A stretch of 6,303 nt of DNA, from contig JBBKVT010000092.1 of the NCBI GenBank assembly GCA_037968535.1, positions 1 to 6,303 on the forward strand. Direction: 5' to 3'. The position numbers and the translations under genes are program-made. The notes below the pieces were generated by a model. The model searched no databases, had not been told where the DNA came from, and saw only the letters and a program-made list of their open reading frames with translations. Positions 4,486 to 6,303 of the stretch are shown piece after piece. Source of the DNA: JAHEAO01 sp037968535 (GTDB taxonomy: Bacteria > Pseudomonadota > Alphaproteobacteria > Rhodobacterales > Rhodobacteraceae). The first letter of the stretch is position 1. Each line of letters starts with the position of its first letter.

Positions 4486-5429
4486 GCGACGCTGCCGATG
4501 CGTTGGCGCTTTGGGGCGGGACCGGCGAACAGCGGCTGATCTCGCGTCGCGAGAATGCGGTTTATCGGGTGACATTGCCCGGTGGACCGGCGGCGCTGCG
4601 GCTGCATCGGCCGGGCTATCGAAGTGCTGCGGAAATCCGGTCGGAACTGGTCTGGTGCGACATGCTCGTTGCTCAAGGCTTTGCCGCGCCGCGACCCGTG
4701 CCGATGCTGGCTGGCGGGCTGATCGGGGAACTGGCTGGCGGTCAGATGGCTACGGTCATCGACTGGATGGAAGGCGCGCCGATCGGCGCGGTGGGGATGG
4801 GTTTGGCCGGTACCGGCGAGGACCATTACGCGCTTTACAGGAACGTCGGGGCGTTGTTGGCGCGGCTGCACAATCTGACCGATGCGCTGGTCTTGCCGGA
4901 CGGGTTCGTGCGACCGCGCTGGGACAGGGACGGCCTGACGGGGCCGAACCCGCTATGGGGAAAATACTGGGAGGCACCGGGTCTGACGCCGGACGAGGTG
5001 GCGCTGTTGATTGCGGCGCGGGACCGGGCGCGGCAGGTGTTGGCGCAGTATGATCCTGCGGCGGATGTCGGGCTGATCCATGCCGATGCGCTGCGCGAGA
5101 ACGTGTTTCAGACGTCCAAAGGTCTGGCGCTGATCGACTTCGACGATTGCGGCTTTGGCTACCGGATGTACGACCTTGCGGCAGCGGTCACGCAGGCGGT
5201 GGACGATCTGACCTACCCCCGGATCGTCGACGGCCTGCTGGACGGTTATGCAGCAGAGCGCGGATTGACGGACGAGGCGCGCGGATTGTTCGCGATGTTC
5301 GCGATGTTGCGGTCGTTCAGCGCGATTGGTTGGACGATCCCCAGATTGGCGACGGACAATCCCAGACTGCCAACCTATCTGCGGCGCGCCGTGACCGCGG
5401 CCAAGGGGTTTCTGGCGTCTGCGTCCTAG
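4482..5429 (+). CDS. APH-fold small-molecule kinase (hydroxylysine kinase-like phosphotransferase)
   Basis: This 315-residue cytosolic protein has the aminoglycoside-phosphotransferase/choline-kinase fold (PF01636). An N-lobe of about 95 residues includes NAVYRVTLPGGPAALRLHRP (25-44), where an Arg (R40) stands where many relatives have the ATP-binding Lys. The hinge region is near VIDWMEG (92-98). The catalytic loop is LIHADALRENVF (198-209; His200, Asp202, Asn207), and LIDFDDCGFG (217-226) carries the Mg-binding Asp equivalent to DFG. YDLA (230-233) follows, as in many members. Animal hydroxylysine kinase (HYKK) belongs to this fold and works with the PHYKPL lyase, matching the upstream partner here; related bacterial enzymes are sometimes fused to the aminotransferase. 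The start overlaps the lyase stop (ATGA) and has no strong ribosome binding site of its own, so translation is probably coupled. The substrate is inferred only as a hydroxy-amine; homoserine-kinase-like roles cannot be excluded. Confidence 0.85.
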   Translation: MSDAADALALWGGTGEQRLISRRENAVYRVTLPGGPAALRLHRPGYRSAAEIRSELVWCDMLVAQGFAAPRPVPMLAGGLIGELAGGQMATVIDWMEGAPIGAVGMGLAGTGEDHYALYRNVGALLARLHNLTDALVLPDGFVRPRWDRDGLTGPNPLWGKYWEAPGLTPDEVALLIAARDRARQVLAQYDPAADVGLIHADALRENVFQTSKGLALIDFDDCGFGYRMYDLAAAVTQAVDDLTYPRIVDGLLDGYAAERGLTDEARGLFAMFAMLRSFSAIGWTIPRLATDNPRLPTYLRRAVTAAKGFLASAS

Positions 5430-6303
5430 TCCCACAGATCGGTCGAGAGATATTTCAGCCCGCTGTCACAGATCACGATCCCGATCACCGCGCCACGCAG
5501 CGGACCTGCCAGCAAGTCCAGCGCCGCAGACGCATTCGCGCCGGCGGAAAAGCCGCCGAAAATGCCTTCTTCGCGAGCCAGTGCGCGGGTGGCGGTGCGA
5601 GCGGCATCGGCGCTGACGGTCAAGTAACCGTCGACCGGGGTATCGGTCAGGAAATCGAGATCGGACATCGAATAGCCGCCGCCCTGAATCGGGTGATCCG
5701 GCCGGGTGACGGGTGAACCTGCCAGCGCCGCCGCATCTTCGGGTTCCACGACATAGCCGCGAATCGCCGGGTCAAATTCCTTCAACGCCCGGATCGTCCC
5801 GGCATAGGTACCGCCCGAGCCGACGAAATCCACAAACGCGGTCAGGCTTTCGCCGCTGTCGGACCAAAGCTCTGGGCCAGTTGTCAGGTAATGCGCCTGC
5901 AAGTTGGCGGGGTGGTGAAACTGGTCGGCGCGAAAGCCGTCGCGTTCGGTGACGAGACCTTGAGCGACGGTTTCCACCTCTGCCAGATCGCAGCCCGATA
6001 CCTGACCGGGGATGGATCCGGGACGCTGGTCTACCAGCACCACTTCGGCGCCCAGCGCCCGCATCATTCGGGTACGTTCCACCGAGTTGCCGCGTGACAT
6101 GACCGCGACGAACGGATGTCCGAGGATACTGCAGACGATGGCAAGGCCGGTGCCCATGTTGCCGCTGGTCAGTTCGACCACGGGCTGGCCGGGACGCAAT
6201 GCGCCGGACGCCCTTGCGATCTGGATGATGCTTCTGGCGGCCCGGTCCTTCTTCGAAAAGCCCGGGTTCAGATGATCGAGTTTCGCCAGAATGCGCCCGT
6301 TCA
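5426..6303 (-). CDS. Cysteine synthase family PLP-dependent enzyme, N-terminus outside window
   Basis: The frame enters from the right edge (first full codon at 6301) and ends at TAG, complement of 5426-5428, giving 291 visible residues; about 25-45 N-terminal residues are missing compared with usual family length. It is a fold-type II PLP enzyme. The PLP lysine lies in NPGFSKKDR (visible 12-20, Lys18 by alignment with the family SVKDR). The substrate loop is TSGNMGTG (45-52, Met where TSGNTG is usual). QFHHPANLQAHYLTTGPELW (127-146) and the phosphate cup GSGGT (161-165) follow. GFSAGANASAAL and the terminal CDSGLKYLSTDLW match cysteine synthases. It probably makes cysteine or a related beta-substituted amino acid from an activated serine; the exact donor is not readable. 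It converges on the kinase with a shared CTAG stop. Membership in the same pathway as the lyase/kinase pair is not supported by orientation. Confidence 0.88.
   Translation of the reverse strand, partial: NGRILAKLDHLNPGFSKKDRAARSIIQIARASGALRPGQPVVELTSGNMGTGLAIVCSILGHPFVAVMSRGNSVERTRMMRALGAEVVLVDQRPGSIPGQVSGCDLAEVETVAQGLVTERDGFRADQFHHPANLQAHYLTTGPELWSDSGESLTAFVDFVGSGGTYAGTIRALKEFDPAIRGYVVEPEDAAALAGSPVTRPDHPIQGGGYSMSDLDFLTDTPVDGYLTVSADAARTATRALAREEGIFGGFSAGANASAALDLLAGPLRGAVIGIVICDSGLKYLSTDLWD

Noticed and set aside
3022..5053. Long opposite-strand and alternative frames over the lyase and kinase genes
   Set aside because: They mirror GC-rich coding sequence and show low-complexity composition; the plus-strand frames carry complete catalytic motifs.

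Overview
The window looks like a high-GC alphaproteobacterial chromosome, most likely from the Rhodobacterales/Rhodobacteraceae. This rests on protein families, G/C-ending codons and the local gene mix, not on an rRNA or marker-gene match. I see no mobile elements, tRNA or rRNA genes, or CRISPR arrays. Most of it is ordinary metabolic and housekeeping sequence, with one unusual RNA-rich intergenic stretch.

Layout, left to right: (1) 1-561 (+), the C-terminal part of a phytase-like esterase domain protein. (2) 562-652, a short leader with two mutually exclusive hairpins, then 653-1273 (+), a YhhQ-type queuosine precursor transporter. (3) 1274-1663, a 390-bp gap. It holds a possible TTGACA promoter, an 18-nt stretch almost perfectly complementary to the 16S rRNA 3' tail, a 22-codon mini-ORF whose four Arg codons are all AGA or AGG, a long-range RNA helix, a strong intrinsic terminator, and a second block of dyads and TGTAC repeats. 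(4) 1664-2086 (+), arfB, the ribosome-rescue peptidyl-tRNA hydrolase. (5) 2092-2994 (-), a DUF2189 membrane protein, convergent with arfB. (6) 2995-3219, a divergent intergenic region with a perfect hairpin and a tandem 11-bp repeat. (7) 3220-4485 (+), a class III PLP enzyme resembling the ETNPPL/PHYKPL ammoniophospholyases, overlapping by ATGA a kinase of the APH/hydroxylysine-kinase fold (4482-5429, +). (8) 5426-6303 (-), a cysteine-synthase-fold PLP enzyme cut by the window edge, whose stop shares the tetranucleotide CTAG with the kinase stop.

How the genes work together: the lyase and kinase form a tight two-gene unit. The animal enzymes of these families act in sequence: a kinase phosphorylates a hydroxy-amine, then a PLP lyase removes ammonia and phosphate to give an aldehyde. 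A matching bacterial route is the natural inference, but the substrate is unknown. The region before arfB is the best candidate for something undescribed. It is either a small stable RNA or a translation-sensing leader for a ribosome-rescue gene. The pairings were found by eye and need folding and comparative tests.
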